12,993 nucleotides of DNA from contig SLKH01000280.1 of assembly GCA_007134665.1 (NCBI GenBank), positions 1 to 12,993 of the forward strand, in the 5' to 3' direction. Made by a program: the position numbers and the translations under genes. Shown here piece after piece: positions 12,367 through 12,993 of the stretch. Origin of the DNA: Balneolaceae bacterium. Its GTDB lineage: Bacteria; Bacteroidota; Rhodothermia; Balneolales; Balneolaceae. The notes beneath the pieces were generated by a model that saw only the letters and a program-made list of their open reading frames with translations, was not told the DNA's origin and did no database searches. Position 1 is the first letter of the stretch. Each line of letters begins with the position of its first letter.

Positions 12367-12993
12367 TCAGTTACTGCTGACTTGTGTCAATGTCTGTTGC
12401 CCGGATATTTCATTGAGTGCATTCAGTACAATTCCCGGACTTAATATTTCCGGAAGAATCATCGGTTCAGAATTGGTACCGTTATAAAGAACATATAAGG
12501 GCACTCCATTTCTGCCATACGATTCAAGTGCACGGGTTATTTCCGGATTCCGGTTTGTCCAGTCTGCTTTGACCATTACAACATCAAGGTCATTGAATTT
12601 TTGTTTTACTTCCGATGAGCTGAATATGATCCGCTCATTTGCTTTACAGGTAATACACCAGGCCGCGGTAAAGTCAATAAATACGATCCGGTCCTGTTCC
12701 CTGTAATCACTGACAAGTTCCGTGGAGAAATTCTGCCATTCTACCCCATAAGAATTTGACGATGATGATGTACCGGGTTCCATCGGATCAGCCGCCGCAG
12801 AAAACAGCAATCCGCCGATCATTAAAAATGCAGCGATGGACCGGCTTACCAGGCGGGTTGTGGAACTGATTTTGAAATGATGCCAGCGGTGAATGATCCA
12901 GATTCCAATAGAAAACAGCAGCAGGCCAACCATCAGCCGTGTTAAACCGTCTATCCCCACCTGCTGGCCGAATACCCACATCAGCCAAATTGC
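12367..12993 (-). CDS. dsbD: DsbD-like thiol:disulfide reductase, C-terminal part (cut by window edge)
   Basis: The open frame runs through the right edge, giving 208 C-terminal codons; the ATG at 12981 is internal, since the in-frame codons before it (AIWL) continue the family pattern. Numbering from that Met, AIWLMWVFGQQVGIDGLTRL and the following LLLFSIGIWII (about 20-30) form one membrane segment, and about 46-64 form another, the end of the DsbD transmembrane domain. Residues ~78-195 are an exported thioredoxin domain with C109-I-T-C112 in FTAAWCITCKANE, the gamma-domain signature, and a cis-Pro region at NGVPLYVLY (P161). In DsbD, electrons pass from cytoplasmic thioredoxin through the membrane domain to this domain and on to exported partners. 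The redoxin gene 44 bp downstream is a plausible partner. The N-terminal alpha domain and most of the membrane domain lie outside the window. Confidence 0.85.
   Translation of the reverse strand, partial: AIWLMWVFGQQVGIDGLTRLMVGLLLFSIGIWIIHRWHHFKISSTTRLVSRSIAAFLMIGGLLFSAAADPMEPGTSSSSNSYGVEWQNFSTELVSDYREQDRIVFIDFTAAWCITCKANERIIFSSSEVKQKFNDLDVVMVKADWTNRNPEITRALESYGRNGVPLYVLYNGTNSEPMILPEILSPGIVLNALNEISGQQTLTQVSSN

Overview
The window reads as chromosome of a Gram-negative, moderately AT-rich bacterium, most likely from the Bacteroidota/Balneolota neighbourhood. The reasons are lipoprotein signal peptides on several envelope proteins, mostly A/T-rich leaders with little Shine-Dalgarno sequence, an RND pump with its adaptor, and a secreted S9 peptidase. 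This placement is an inference from protein flavour; no rRNA or other marker gene is present. There are ten genes, one cut by the right edge. I see no tRNA, rRNA, CRISPR array, phage gene or transposase.

Left block (1-4815): a minus-strand efflux operon. A lipoprotein membrane-fusion protein (3302-4591) is followed after 43 bp by an HAE1-type RND pump (121-3258), and a rho-independent terminator closes the unit near 54-90. No outer-membrane TolC-like gene is included. A CCTGT/ACAGG inverted repeat upstream of the adaptor could be an operator.

Middle block (4816-8749): three plus-strand genes. They encode a YdjM-type membrane-bound putative metal-dependent hydrolase with an extra C-terminal domain, a membrane-anchored thioredoxin-fold protein with a CRFC centre, and a secreted prolyl-oligopeptidase-type (S9) peptidase with an intact Ser-Asp-His triad. 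The 163-bp gap after the hydrolase gene holds a strongly structured repeat element.

Gene-poor block (8750-10589): a 368-bp gene-free island, flanked by inverted copies of a palindromic CCCTC-type repeat, lies between the peptidase gene and a convergent lipoprotein gene of unknown function. Two short plus-strand hypothetical genes follow, then about 250 bp of non-coding DNA rich in inverted repeats.

Right block (10590-12993): minus strand. The C-terminal part of a DsbD-like transmembrane thiol-disulfide reductase is followed 44 bp later by an exported AhpC/TSA-like redoxin, then a strong terminator, then queA (queuosine tRNA modification), which appears to start at UUG. DsbD plus redoxin suggests an envelope redox pair.

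I see no clearly new multi-gene system. The most unusual material is non-coding: a dispersed repeat with the core TTAACCCAAAATTGTCATTG (two long copies, one partial), and the inverted CCCTC-type units. Most other points are variations within known families.
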